A stretch of 64,000 nucleotides of DNA from Tabrizicola_A aquatica (lineage in GTDB: Bacteria; Pseudomonadota; Alphaproteobacteria; Rhodobacterales; Rhodobacteraceae): assembly GCA_965194375.1 (NCBI GenBank), contig OZ239428.1. One strand, 5' to 3'. The translations under genes were made by a program, and so were the position numbers. Shown here one piece after another: positions 45,489-54,322 of the stretch (its first letter is position 1; every line of letters begins with the position of its first letter). Below the pieces are notes generated by a model. That model made no database searches and was not told the DNA's origin. It saw only the letters and a program-made list of their open reading frames with translations.

Positions 45489-46520
45489 ATGACCTATCAC
45501 GCCGACCCCAGCCGCTATGACCGCATGACTTATAACCGCTGCGGCCGTTCGGGGCTAAAACTGCCTGCCATCAGCCTTGGCCTGTGGCACAACTTTGGCC
45601 ATGACACCCCGCATGACACCAAGCGCGCGATCTGCCGCACGGCCTTTGACCATGGCATCACGCATTTCGATCTGGCCAACAATTACGGCCCCCCCCCCGG
45701 CAGCGCCGAAGAGGCGTTTGGCGATCTGCTGAAAAGTGACTTTCGGCCGTATAGAGACGAAATGATCATCTCCTCCAAGGCGGGCTATGACATGTGGGCC
45801 GGGCCTTATGGCGAATGGGGCAGCCGGAAATATGTGATTGCTTCGTGTGACCAGTCGCTGAAACGGATGGGGCTGGACTACGTCGATATCTTTTACTCGC
45901 ACCGCTTTGACCCCGAAACGCCGTTGGAAGAAACCATGATGGCGTTGGACCATATCGTGCGGTCGGGTCGGGCGCTGTATGTGGGGATTTCAAGCTATAA
46001 CAGCCAGCGCACGCGTGAGGCAGCGGCGATTCTGCGCGACCTTGGCACGCCGATGCTGATCCATCAGCCCAGCTATTCCATCCTGAACCGTTGGCTAGAA
46101 CGGGACGGGCTGAAAGACACGTTGGATGATTTGGGCGTGGGGTCGATTGCCTTTGTGCCTTTGGCGCAGGGGATTTTGACGAAAAAGTACCTCAACGGCA
46201 TTCCTGAGGGCAGCCGTGCCGCGCAAGGCAAATCGTTGGACCCAGCCACGATCACCCCGCGTGCGATTGAGTCGGTGCGGGCGCTGAACGCGATTGCCGA
46301 GGCGCGCGGTCAGACGCTGGCGCAGATGGCGCTGGCTTGGGTTCTGCGGGACGGGCGCATCACCAGCGCGCTGATCGGGGCATCCAAGCCAGAGCAGGTG
46401 GTGGATTGCGTGGGCGCCGTGGCCAACACCAGCTTTACCGCTGATGAACTGGCGCGGATTGACGCGATTGCCGAAGAGCCGGACCTCAACCTTTGGGCGC
46501 GGTCCAGCGAAGGGGTTTGA
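45489..46520 (+). CDS. aldo/keto reductase (L-glyceraldehyde 3-phosphate reductase type, YghZ-like)
   Basis: 343-residue TIM-barrel NADPH-dependent reductase. Catalytic residues sit in HFDLANNYGPPPGSAEEAFG (Asp, Tyr), SSKAGYDMW (Lys) and FYSHRFDPETPLEE (His). The N-terminal MTYHADPSRYDRMTYNRCG is the signature of the YghZ/MgrA subgroup, which reduces L-glyceraldehyde 3-phosphate and methylglyoxal. A perfect bidirectional hairpin follows the stop. Confidence 0.9.
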   Translation: MTYHADPSRYDRMTYNRCGRSGLKLPAISLGLWHNFGHDTPHDTKRAICRTAFDHGITHFDLANNYGPPPGSAEEAFGDLLKSDFRPYRDEMIISSKAGYDMWAGPYGEWGSRKYVIASCDQSLKRMGLDYVDIFYSHRFDPETPLEETMMALDHIVRSGRALYVGISSYNSQRTREAAAILRDLGTPMLIHQPSYSILNRWLERDGLKDTLDDLGVGSIAFVPLAQGILTKKYLNGIPEGSRAAQGKSLDPATITPRAIESVRALNAIAEARGQTLAQMALAWVLRDGRITSALIGASKPEQVVDCVGAVANTSFTADELARIDAIAEEPDLNLWARSSEGV

Positions 46521-46529
46521 TCGCCTGAG

Positions 46530-46559
46530 ACAGTCTCTAACCGGCAGGTTAGAGACTGT
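46530..46559. terminator. perfect bidirectional hairpin
   Basis: 13-bp perfect arms acagtctctaacc / ggttagagactgt with loop ggca and a short T-run on the plus strand. It separates the convergent aldo/keto reductase and ubiG genes; the ubiG stop begins one base beyond it. Confidence 0.88.
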
Positions 46560-47294
46560 TTACCGCTTGATGCTTGCGGTCACATAGTTGACCGACAGAT
46601 CCCGATCCGACACGGCCCAGCGCCATGAGACGGGGTTGAACACCATCCCCTTCTTGTCCACCGGATCAAGGCCGGCTTGGCGGATCAGACCATAAAGCTC
46701 ATCCGGGGTGATGAACTTGGCCCAGTCATGGGTGCCTTTGGGCAGCCAGCGCATGACCCATTCCGCCCCGATGATCGCCATCAGAAAGGATTTCGTATTG
46801 CGGTTGAGGGTGGAGCAGATCATCAACCCGCCGGGCTTCAAGAGCTGCTGGCAGGCGGTGAGGTAGGCCAATGGGTCGGCCACGTGTTCCACGACCTCCA
46901 TGTTCAGAACGACATCAAACTGCTCACCTGCTGCGGCCAGATCCTCGGCGGTGGTGTGGCGATAGTCGATGCTCAGGCCAGACTGTTCGGCATGAACCTG
47001 CGCCACTGGGATGTTGCGCGGTGCAGCATCGGCACCGACAACGGTCGCCCCCAGCCGCGCCATGGGTTCGGACAATAGGCCCCCGCCACAGCCGATGTCG
47101 AGAATCCGCAGGCCCGCAAAGGGCGCAGGCCCCGCAAGATTGCGGTCAAACTCCGCGGCGATCTGGCTGGTGATGTAATCCAATCGGCAGGGGTTCATCA
47201 GATGCAGCGGTTTGAACTTGCCGTTTGGGTCCCACCACTCGGCAGCCATGGCTTCGAATTTGGCCACTTCGGCGGGATCGATGGTGGTGGTCAT
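46560..47294 (-). CDS. ubiG: ubiquinone biosynthesis O-methyltransferase UbiG
   Basis: 244 residues from the ATG at 47294, preceded by aaggagttctgc. It catalyses both O-methylations of the ubiquinone ring. Marks are TIDPAEVAKFEAMAAEWWDP, FKPLHLMNPCRLDYI, the SAM site ILDIGCGGGLLSEPMARLGA, NMEVVEHV, and WVMRWLPKGTHDWAKFI. The presence of UbiG implies ubiquinone-based respiration. It is divergent from the prolyl aminopeptidase gene with 58 bases between starts. Confidence 0.95.
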   Translation of the reverse strand: MTTTIDPAEVAKFEAMAAEWWDPNGKFKPLHLMNPCRLDYITSQIAAEFDRNLAGPAPFAGLRILDIGCGGGLLSEPMARLGATVVGADAAPRNIPVAQVHAEQSGLSIDYRHTTAEDLAAAGEQFDVVLNMEVVEHVADPLAYLTACQQLLKPGGLMICSTLNRNTKSFLMAIIGAEWVMRWLPKGTHDWAKFITPDELYGLIRQAGLDPVDKKGMVFNPVSWRWAVSDRDLSVNYVTASIKR

Positions 47295-47352
47295 GCAGAA
47301 CTCCTTGCACACGGCCGCGATGCGGCGCAGTCTTTGGACACTATATAGGACG

Positions 47353-48324
47353 ATGATGGACCAGAGATCAGGCCAAAAGCGCGCAGTCGATTACCTTTAT
47401 CCGAGTCTGGACCCCTTTGACCAAAGGGTGATCGACGTGGGTGAGGGGCATCGGGTGTTTGTCGAGCAATGCGGCAATCCGGCGGGTGTGCCGGTTTTGG
47501 TGTTGCACGGCGGGCCGGGGGGCGGATGCAGCCCGGCGATGCGGCGCTATTTTGACCCCGCGCATTACCGGGTGGTGCTGTTCGATCAGCGCGGCTGTGG
47601 GCGCTCGCGCCCCCATGCCAGTGTGGACGACAACACCACATGGCATCTGGTGCGCGATATCGAATTGATCCGGGAGACGCTGGGGATTGACCGGTTTATC
47701 CTGTTCGGAGGTTCATGGGGGGCCACGTTGGCGCTGATCTATGCGATCAGCCATCCCGAGCGGGTGGCCGCTATGGTGCTGCGCGGCGTGTTTTTGATGA
47801 CGCGGGCCGAGTTGGACTGGTTCTATGGCGGCGGGGCGGGGGCGTTTTACCCCGAACTTTGGCAACGGTTTTTGGCCCCCATTCCCGAGGATGAGCGGTT
47901 TGACCTTTTGGCCGCCTATCATCGGCGGCTGTTCTCGGGGCATCTGGGCGAAGAGACCCGCGTGGCGCGGACGTGGACGGCGTGGGAAAACGCCTTGGCC
48001 TCGGTGCATGGAGACGGCACAACAGGCGATGGACCGGCGGAATATGCCCGCGCCTTTGCCCGGCTGGAGAACCATTACTTCGTCAATGGCGGCTTTCTGG
48101 ACGGCGACGCGTGGATCCTGCGCAACCTGGACCGGATCGCGCAGATCCCCACCACCATCGTTCAGGGCCGGTTTGACATGATCTGCCCGCCCACCTCGGC
48201 TTGGGCCTTGGCGCAGGGCCTCCCGAAAGCGCGGTTGCACATGATTCCGCTGGCAGGACATGCACTGTCCGAGCCGGGAATTTCCGACGCGCTGGTGCGC
48301 GCGATGAACCAGTTGCGCGCATAA
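47353..48324 (+). CDS. pip: prolyl aminopeptidase (proline iminopeptidase)
   Basis: 323-residue alpha/beta-hydrolase of family S33 that removes N-terminal proline. Marks are YLYPSLDPFDQRVIDVG, the oxyanion loop VLHGGPGGG, DQRGCGRSRPHA, the nucleophile Ser in GGSWGATLAL, the Asp in VQGRFDMICP and the His in LAGHALSEPG. Starts at 47353 and 47356 are adjacent; tagga lies just upstream. Cytoplasmic by lack of a signal. Confidence 0.93.
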   Translation: MMDQRSGQKRAVDYLYPSLDPFDQRVIDVGEGHRVFVEQCGNPAGVPVLVLHGGPGGGCSPAMRRYFDPAHYRVVLFDQRGCGRSRPHASVDDNTTWHLVRDIELIRETLGIDRFILFGGSWGATLALIYAISHPERVAAMVLRGVFLMTRAELDWFYGGGAGAFYPELWQRFLAPIPEDERFDLLAAYHRRLFSGHLGEETRVARTWTAWENALASVHGDGTTGDGPAEYARAFARLENHYFVNGGFLDGDAWILRNLDRIAQIPTTIVQGRFDMICPPTSAWALAQGLPKARLHMIPLAGHALSEPGISDALVRAMNQLRA

Positions 48325-48392
48325 TCCCCGCGACCGGGGGTTGTAATAGCGAGATTGTGATCCATCTTGGTACAGCGGGCCGGGCCCCTCTG

Positions 48393-48462
48393 ACGCAGCC
48401 ACTGCGTGATGTCGGACCGCATCGAGAGAAACCTCGATGTCAGCCCGGCACATGTGGCTGAC
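48393..48462 (+). promoter_or_regulatory. structured leader with three consecutive hairpins before terC
   Basis: Three perfect stems follow one another: 48393-48398/48402-48407 (acgcag-cca-ctgcgt), 48420-48426/48433-48439 (catcgag-agaaac-ctcgatg), and 48439-48445/48456-48462 (gtcagcc, ten-base loop, ggctgac). The last ends 24 bases before the terC ATG. terC/alx genes of other bacteria are controlled by 5' RNA elements, so this may be one, but it does not match the yybP-ykoY consensus that I know. Confidence 0.55.
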
Positions 48463-48486
48463 CTCGTCATGGGGAAAAAGGGTCAC

Positions 48487-49469
48487 ATGGAATTTCTAAC
48501 TTTGCTTTGGTTGGGCAAACCCATTTGGATGTGGGTTTTGTTCATTTCGATTGTCCTCAGCCTGCTGGTGCTGGATCTGGGGGTGTTTCACAAGGACGAC
48601 CACGAGATCGGCGTGGCAGAAAGCTTGAAGATGTCGGCTTTCTACATCGCGCTAGGCATCAGCTTTTCTGGCTTTGTTTGGTGGCAGATCGGTCCCACCG
48701 AAACTGCGCAGTATCTGACGGCCTTTGTCGTGGAAAAGACGCTGGCCTTGGACAATATCTTTGTCATTGCGCTGATCTTCAGCTTTTTCGCGGTGCCACG
48801 CCAATATCAGCACCGGGTGCTGTTCTGGGGTATCTTGGGTGTGATCGTGTTGCGCGGCATCATGATCGGCCTTGGGGCGACGATTGTCGCGCAGTATCAC
48901 TGGGTGCTTTATATCTTTGCGGTGTTCCTGATCCTGACTGGGATCAAGATGCTGATGGCCGACGACAAGCCTTATGACATTGCGTCAAATCCCATCCTGC
49001 GCTTCCTAAAAAACGGTTCCATGTGACGGATGAGTTTCATGGCCACGACTTCTTTGTGAAAAAGCAACATCCGGAAACCGGCAAAGTCGTGCGCTTTGCC
49101 ACGCCACTGTTTCTGGCACTGGTGATGATCGAGTTCGCGGATCTGGTCTTTGCTGTTGACTCGGTGCCTGCGGTGTTCACCATCACCACAGACCCATTCA
49201 TCGTTTATACCTCGAACATCTTTGCGATCTTGGGGCTGAGGGCGCTGTATTTCGCATTGGCGGCGATCCTGCACCGCTTTGCCTATCTGAAATACGCGCT
49301 GTCGATCTTGCTGGTTTTCATCGGGTCCAAGATCTTCATCGCCGATATCATGGGTTGGGAGAAGTTCCCGCCAGAATGGTCCTTGGGCATTACCTTTGCC
49401 ATTCTGGGCGCCGGTGTTGTGGTGTCCTTGTGGAAAACCAAAGGTGACAAAGAGCAACCTGCGCAGTAA
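48487..49469 (+). pseudogene. TerC/Alx-family membrane protein, reading frame broken (or recoded) at 49008-49014
   Basis: TerC-type integral membrane protein, a family linked to Mn2+ efflux and metalation of exported proteins. The first frame (48487-49026) encodes helices 1-5, including FVVEKTLALDNIFV with the conserved acidic pair, and stops as RFLKNGSM. The second (49023-49469) resumes with VTDEFHGHDFFV and carries ALVMIEFADLVFAVDSVPAV, the second conserved acidic motif. A -1 shift at the run A AAA AAC (49008-49014) reads LK(K/N)RFHVTDEFHG, exactly the expected family text, giving 327 residues. The heptamer is in the correct phase for -1 slippage. Possibilities are a one-base deletion in an A-run, a sequencing error, or programmed frameshifting. 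A GTG at 49023 could also start a separate C-terminal half. Confidence 0.8.
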
Positions 49470-49486
49470 CCGTCGCATAACCCCTT

Positions 49487-49517
49487 CCCCCGCAGGCCGG
49501 TTCGGCCTATGCGGGGG
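49487..49517 (+). terminator. strong nested hairpin between terC and aroC
   Basis: Outer stem cccccgca / tgcggggg (8 bp) with inner stem aggccg / cggcct and a three-base loop. There is no T-run, so it is a pause or processing site as much as a terminator. It begins 17 bases after the terC stop. Confidence 0.55.
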
Positions 49518-49535
49518 AAAAGCGCGGAGGCAGGG

Positions 49536-50642
49536 ATGAGCTTCAACACCTTTGGTCACATGTTCCGGGTCACCACCTGGGGCGAAAGCCACGGCCCGGC
49601 GATTGGCTGCACGGTGGACGGCTGCCCACCCGGCATTGCCCTAAGCGAAGCCGATTTGCAGCCATGGCTGGACCGGCGCAAACCGGGGACGTCGAAGTTC
49701 ACCACCCAGCGCAAAGAACCCGATGAGGTGCGCATCCTTTCGGGGGTGTTTGAGGGGATGACGACCGGCACTCCGATTTCGCTGTTGATCGAGAACACCG
49801 ACCAGCGGTCCAAAGATTATGGTGACATCGCGCAAGCGTTTCGGCCGGGCCATGCCGACATCACCTATCACCAGAAATACGGCGTGCGGGATTATCGCGG
49901 CGGGGGTCGGTCCTCGGCGCGGGAAACGGCGGCGCGGGTGGCAGCGGGCGGCGTGGCGCGGGCGGTGATTGCTGCGCTGGCACCCGGTATGACGCTTCAG
50001 GGTTACATGGTACAGATGGGCCCGCGCGGCATTGACCGGGCGCGGTTTGATGCGTCTGTGGTTGAGGAGAACCCGTTCTGGTGCCCCGATCCAGTGGCGG
50101 CCGAAGAGTGGGCGGCCTATCTGGATGATTTGCGCCTGTCGCACAATTCGGTGGGCGCGGTGATTGAGGTGGTGGCCCATGGCGTGCCTGCCGGCATTGG
50201 CGCGCCGCTTTATGCCAAGCTCGACAGTGATCTAGCCTCTGCGATGATGTCGATCAACGCGGTGAAGGCGGTGGAGATCGGTGATGGCATGGCTTCAGCC
50301 AGCCTGACGGGCGTGGAAAACGCCGACGAAATCCGCATGGGGCCGAATGGGCCAGAGTTTCTATCGAACCATGCGGGCGGGATCTTGGGCGGCATTTCGT
50401 CGGGGCAGCCCGTGGTGGTGCGCTTTGCGGTCAAGCCGACCTCGTCGATCCTGACACCACGCCAGACGGTGAACGTCCGGGGCGAAGAGATAGATCTGAT
50501 CACCAAGGGGCGGCACGACCCTTGCGTCGGTATCCGTGCGGTGCCGGTGGGCGAGGCGATGATGGCCTGTGTGCTGGCCGATCATCTGCTGATGGACCGG
50601 GGCCAAACCGGCGGGCTGCGCGGGCAGATCGGCGGGGCGTGA
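49536..50642 (+). CDS. aroC: chorismate synthase
   Basis: 368 residues from ATG 49536, which follows gcggaggcaggg. It removes phosphate from EPSP to form chorismate using reduced FMN. Marks are FGHMFRVTTWGESHGPAIGC, FRPGHADITYHQKYG, DYRGGGRSSARETAARVA, and NHAGGILGGISSGQP. Full length for the family. It is the last core gene before the AT-richer accessory segment. Confidence 0.96.
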   Translation: MSFNTFGHMFRVTTWGESHGPAIGCTVDGCPPGIALSEADLQPWLDRRKPGTSKFTTQRKEPDEVRILSGVFEGMTTGTPISLLIENTDQRSKDYGDIAQAFRPGHADITYHQKYGVRDYRGGGRSSARETAARVAAGGVARAVIAALAPGMTLQGYMVQMGPRGIDRARFDASVVEENPFWCPDPVAAEEWAAYLDDLRLSHNSVGAVIEVVAHGVPAGIGAPLYAKLDSDLASAMMSINAVKAVEIGDGMASASLTGVENADEIRMGPNGPEFLSNHAGGILGGISSGQPVVVRFAVKPTSSILTPRQTVNVRGEEIDLITKGRHDPCVGIRAVPVGEAMMACVLADHLLMDRGQTGGLRGQIGGA

Positions 50643-50657
50643 CGCCAGCTCGGTGCC

Positions 50658-50678
50658 CGCGCCCGTCCCTCGGGCGCG
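50658..50678 (+). terminator. hairpin after aroC
   Basis: Perfect 8-bp stem cgcgcccg / cgggcgcg with loop tccct, 15 bases past the aroC stop. It lacks a T-run. Confidence 0.5.
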
Positions 50679-50815
50679 CTGTCTCGCGCCTTGAGGTGCA
50701 GGTCAGGCGGCGCCAGTAAAGCCACTCGCAAGGTCCTGTGAGACAAATGCAAACCCGTCTCGGTTTACCCAACTCCAGCCGAGTGACAGGCGCCTAGCCG
50801 GCTGCGCCGCAGCGA

Positions 50816-51133
50816 CTACCGGCCTGTTGTCGCCAGCGCTGAGCGGAAGTTTATGGGATTGTTGAGCCGTAGGATGCTTTTTCCGTCGACGAGAACCTCG
50901 GTCGCAGTTGATCGCGAGGGGGATGAGACGGCTTGAACAGCGAGGTTGGACAGCATGAGGGTTGCGCTATGGAGGCGCTCTTCAGCGCGTTCGGCACGAT
51001 GGTCGGCAGCCGCCAAACGCAATTCAAGCTTTGCGACCTGATCACGGTAGGCGTCACGCTGAAACTTGGTGATCTCAAGAGCGACGGAGAGTTCAAGGGC
51101 CCGCTGTCTGTGGTCCGTTCTGGTCTTGGTCAT
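50816..51133 (-). CDS. small coiled-coil protein of unknown function
   Basis: 105 residues from an ATG at 51133 with agaggggacgacg before it. Residues about 12-60 form a charged heptad-like helix (VALEITKFQRDAYRDQVAKL, RAERAEERLHSATLM), then a short tail with LVDGKSILRLNNP. I do not recognise a family. It stands alone between aroC and the accessory cluster. The good ribosome site and helical composition are the only support. Confidence 0.5.
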   Translation of the reverse strand: MTKTRTDHRQRALELSVALEITKFQRDAYRDQVAKLELRLAAADHRAERAEERLHSATLMLSNLAVQAVSSPSRSTATEVLVDGKSILRLNNPINFRSALATTGR

Positions 51134-51826
51134 GAGCGTCGTCCCCTCTGGTCACGTGTGCTGAAGTTATCTGGTAACTTTGGGTTTACAACGAGACCGA
51201 TTGGGTGGCTTTCGCACCGTTTGGGGCGGCGGAGATGGTGCAAGGCTTGCTGGGCGCGGCAATTTCTTGTGGTATCAAACAACAAAGCCCCCCGCGAGGG
51301 AGGCGTATGTATTTGTTATCGTGTTTATATTTAATGGTTTCGGGGGCGCACAGCCTACAATGTCGCAAGATCGTTTTGTCGGCCCCTCGCAAATCCAAGA
51401 AACCACGAATGGGCATGATTTCTGCAGCGTCACATTCAGCTGCGTCATTTTCAACACCGCATCAAAGATGAGATGTTGGGAAGTCTTTTCTAGGACAGCT
51501 ACTACCCTTCTCAGCCTTCTTCGCGTCCTCCAAAAAGTGGGATCATGCTATCTCAGTTGATGGGCCACTTCACGGGGGCACTCCAACCTGTGACCGGCGG
51601 CCTTGATGAAGGCTGTGTACCGGGTCCTAATCAGACAAACGATTTTGGAAGATCGTGCCCCCTTGTTTGGTGTAGTTTCTGGCACGACCACCAGAAATCT
51701 AGAAAACGCGACAGGCAGCGCGCCAGCGACTGGGCAGTGTCGAAAACTAAGCCGCAGACCGTGCAAGCGCCGCTGGAGAACCTTTGCGGTCTTGGTCCTG
51801 TCCGCTACTGAACGCTTATGTGTTTT
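51134..51826. other. non-coding, AT-richer stretch at the left side of the accessory segment
   Basis: About 690 bases with no ORF that reads as a protein on either strand, noticeably richer in A and T than aroC to its left. A small fragment (72 codons, 51548-51766, minus) ends in a protein-like stretch (KIVCLIRTRYTAFIKAAGHR) that may be mobile-element debris. I could not identify it or find terminal repeats. Confidence 0.4.
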
Positions 51827-53032
51827 CTAAAGCGCGGAATACCCCGCCCTTCCTGCCGACCAAGTTCGTATGGGAGAGGGCATCGTGGACTCGGGCCAGT
51901 CAATCAGCACAAGATCAGCGCGCAATCCCGGCGCTATGCGGCCACGGTCTGTCAAAGACATGGCTGCGGCTGGGTTGGATGAAACAAGCTTCCACAACGC
52001 ATGCAGAGGCGCGACTTCATCAGACAACAGCCGAACCATCGCACCCATCATCGCAGGATAGAAGTAATCCGAGGCAAGGATATCACAAAGCCCGCGCCTG
52101 ATCATGTCAGCGGCACCTGGCGAACCCAGATGGCTCCCCCCCCGCATGGCATTCGGTGCACCAAGCACGATCCAGTCGCCTGCCTCTCGTGCGGCGACAA
52201 AAACCCGCTCATGCATCGGAAATTCCGCAATTTCGGCACCTTGTGCGCGATAAAAGGCGCGCGTTTCGATTTGGCTATCATCATGGCTCAGCATCGGCGC
52301 GCTATGGTTGCGGGCCATCGTTGCGACACTGTCAACAAGACCGACAACCTCCGGGCGGCGCTCCCAGACCGCTGCCATCAATGCCACAAAAGCTGGGGTG
52401 GTCATGTGAGATCTCTTGGCACGACTTTCCATTTTGGAAGCAAAGGCCTGCGAGGTCATGTCGGTCACGGGATAGTCGGGCACCATATCAAGGGGGCGAT
52501 CGTGCAGCGCAATCGACGGGTGCAGAAGGGCTGCTGTTGTATGGTCATTGAACGCGACCGAAGGACGTTCCGGCAATTCTAGCGCCTCAGAAATCAAGGG
52601 CAACGCTTCGGGGCAGAAGGTCTCCCAGCGGAGTTGGAGGCGGTTTTCTACCGTCATTCGCGACCTGAGTTTGGTAAGACCGCGCAGCACTTGCCAGCCC
52701 GTATCGACGGATCGCAGCCCCGGTTCCCAGCTTAGCGTCAGGGCATGATAGGCGGTGGCAATACCATTCGCAGCCAGTTGTCGATCGGTCTCCAGGAGTG
52801 CGGCCTCGATCGGGACAGTGACACCAGGGCGCGGCATGATTTGTCGTTCAAACGCATCGCCGTGGATGTCGACAAATGCAGGGGCAAGGATCTTGCCCTT
52901 CGCGTCAAGAACAGAGGCCCCGTCTCGTGCGGTGTCGATGCCAGTGATGCGGCCGCCTTCGATACGGACTGAGGCCCGCTCGATACGGTCATCAAGAACC
53001 ACGCGCGCGCCTTCGATAAGGACCGGCTCCAT
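51827..53032 (-). CDS. phnM: PhnM-like amidohydrolase (ribose 1-methylphosphonate 5-triphosphate diphosphatase family)
   Basis: 401 residues from ATG 53032, which overlaps the methyltransferase stop (TAATG). PhnM of the C-P lyase pathway cleaves pyrophosphate from alpha-D-ribose 1-methylphosphonate 5-triphosphate. Family marks are FVDIHGDAFERQIMPRPGV (metal-binding HxD), TAYHALTLSWEPG, SHDDSQIETRAFY, GAPNAMRGGSHLGS, and ASDYFYPAMM. None of phnG, H, I, J, K or L is in the window, so its substrate here may differ from the classical one or the core may be elsewhere. It is the last gene of the phnD-C-E-methyltransferase-phnM unit. Confidence 0.85.
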   Translation of the reverse strand: MEPVLIEGARVVLDDRIERASVRIEGGRITGIDTARDGASVLDAKGKILAPAFVDIHGDAFERQIMPRPGVTVPIEAALLETDRQLAANGIATAYHALTLSWEPGLRSVDTGWQVLRGLTKLRSRMTVENRLQLRWETFCPEALPLISEALELPERPSVAFNDHTTAALLHPSIALHDRPLDMVPDYPVTDMTSQAFASKMESRAKRSHMTTPAFVALMAAVWERRPEVVGLVDSVATMARNHSAPMLSHDDSQIETRAFYRAQGAEIAEFPMHERVFVAAREAGDWIVLGAPNAMRGGSHLGSPGAADMIRRGLCDILASDYFYPAMMGAMVRLLSDEVAPLHALWKLVSSNPAAAMSLTDRGRIAPGLRADLVLIDWPESTMPSPIRTWSAGRAGYSAL

Positions 53033-53688
53033 TACAGGCGTTCCGCAAGAAGGTGCCAGTGCCAAGAGCCGGGCTTTTCATGTTCGCGATCTTCAAGCCG
53101 CCAAAGTTCGAAGCCAGCGAGCAAATCCACCAAGCGGGCCGCATTGCAAAAATAGTGCGGATGAACCTTGTCACCATCCCCTTCAAACACCCAGGTTCCA
53201 GGCGACAGTTCTCGGCCTGGAGCTTTTGCCTGTTCAATAGGCAGGCGACGCAATGACAGCATTGTTGCCATGAAGGTCCCACCGGGACGCAGGACGCGTG
53301 CCACCTCGGAAAAGCTGCGGCGGACGACGGTTTCGTCGCCATGATAGATCACATTCCAGGACAAGACATGGTCAAAGCTGCCGTCGGCAAAGGGCAAATC
53401 TGCCATGGAGCTGAGGCAGGTCTCAATCCGCAGTGTTTCCCTTTGGGCCGCATCGGCGATGCAATCGATAGAAGCTTGTGCGGCGTCCAGCGCAACAACA
53501 TCATGACCAAGCCGCGCCATGGCCAAAGAATGCCGTCCGATCCCTGCACCCAGGTCAAGGATCCTGCTTCCCGCGGCCAGGGTTTCCGTATGGGTCATGA
53601 CCTCGGGCTCGGGCGTGGCCCAGGGCGACGTGGCATCCGCTTTCTGCCATTCCATGTTCCAGTAGATATGTGCGCTTTCAGTCGTCAT
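53032..53688 (-). CDS. SAM-dependent methyltransferase in the phn-like operon
   Basis: 218 residues. The SAM site is ILDLGAGIGRHSLAMARLGH with the acidic VVALDAAQ. MADLPFADGSFDHVLSWNVI and ARVLRPGGTFMATML complete a Methyltransf_11 fold. The C-terminal part (GDKVHPHYFCNAARLVDLL, SWHWHLLAERL) is enriched in His and Trp. It lies between phnE (10-base gap) and phnM (one-base overlap), so it is part of the same pathway or transport process. The methyl acceptor is unknown. Confidence 0.85.
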   Translation of the reverse strand: MTTESAHIYWNMEWQKADATSPWATPEPEVMTHTETLAAGSRILDLGAGIGRHSLAMARLGHDVVALDAAQASIDCIADAAQRETLRIETCLSSMADLPFADGSFDHVLSWNVIYHGDETVVRRSFSEVARVLRPGGTFMATMLSLRRLPIEQAKAPGRELSPGTWVFEGDGDKVHPHYFCNAARLVDLLAGFELWRLEDREHEKPGSWHWHLLAERL

Positions 53689-53698
53689 GGCGAGTCTC

Positions 53699-54322
53699 TC
53701 AGATAAGTTTTGAACGGATCCAGCCAGACCCTTGTTCGACGATGAGCACCAAGGCGAAGAGCATCAGGATGATCGTCAGCGCCTCATCATAGTTGAACAG
53801 ATCAAAGGCCACCTTCAGGTCCACCCCGATGCCACCGGCACCGACAAGCCCAAGTGCCGCTGAACCCCGAACCGCCTTTTCGAGCGCAAAAAGTGACGTA
53901 GCCGTGAACGAAGGCAGGCAAGCCGGGAAGATCGCCGAGAATATGATCCCGAGGCGGCTCGCCCCAATCGCACGCAGGGCGTCTTGAGGTCCAGTATCTG
54001 CCTCTTCCATCGCTTCGGCAAAGAAGCGTCCAGCAAAGCCAATCTTGTCCACCATGATAGCCAGAACGCCTGCAGCGGGACCCAAGCCGACCATGATGAT
54101 AAAGAAGATGGCCCAGACCAGATCTGGAATGGTGCGAAACAGGGCGATGATCGCGCGCGCGGTGTGTCGCAGCAACGGGTGTGGGGACAACCGGTCGGTG
54201 GCGAGAATTGCAAAGGGCACAGCAAAAAACAGCCCTAGGGCTGCGCCCGCAACTGCCATTTGCAATGTTTCCAAGAGCTTGAGTGCAATCCGGTCGATGC
54301 GGGAGAAGTCAGGCGGAAACAT
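53699..54322 (-). CDS. C-terminal PhnE fragment, possibly reinitiated
   Basis: 207 residues starting at the ATG that directly follows the amber codon. It opens MFPPDFSRIDRIALKLLETL and includes the EAA-type loop (DALRAIGASRLGIIFSAIFP) that contacts the ATPase. If ribosomes reinitiate at this ATG, it could associate with the N-terminal fragment. There is no independent strong ribosome site. Confidence 0.5.
   Translation of the reverse strand: MFPPDFSRIDRIALKLLETLQMAVAGAALGLFFAVPFAILATDRLSPHPLLRHTARAIIALFRTIPDLVWAIFFIIMVGLGPAAGVLAIMVDKIGFAGRFFAEAMEEADTGPQDALRAIGASRLGIIFSAIFPACLPSFTATSLFALEKAVRGSAALGLVGAGGIGVDLKVAFDLFNYDEALTIILMLFALVLIVEQGSGWIRSKLI

Noticed and set aside
48325..48486. yybP-ykoY manganese riboswitch before terC
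   Set aside because: The conserved internal-loop bases of that class are not seen; only simple hairpins are.
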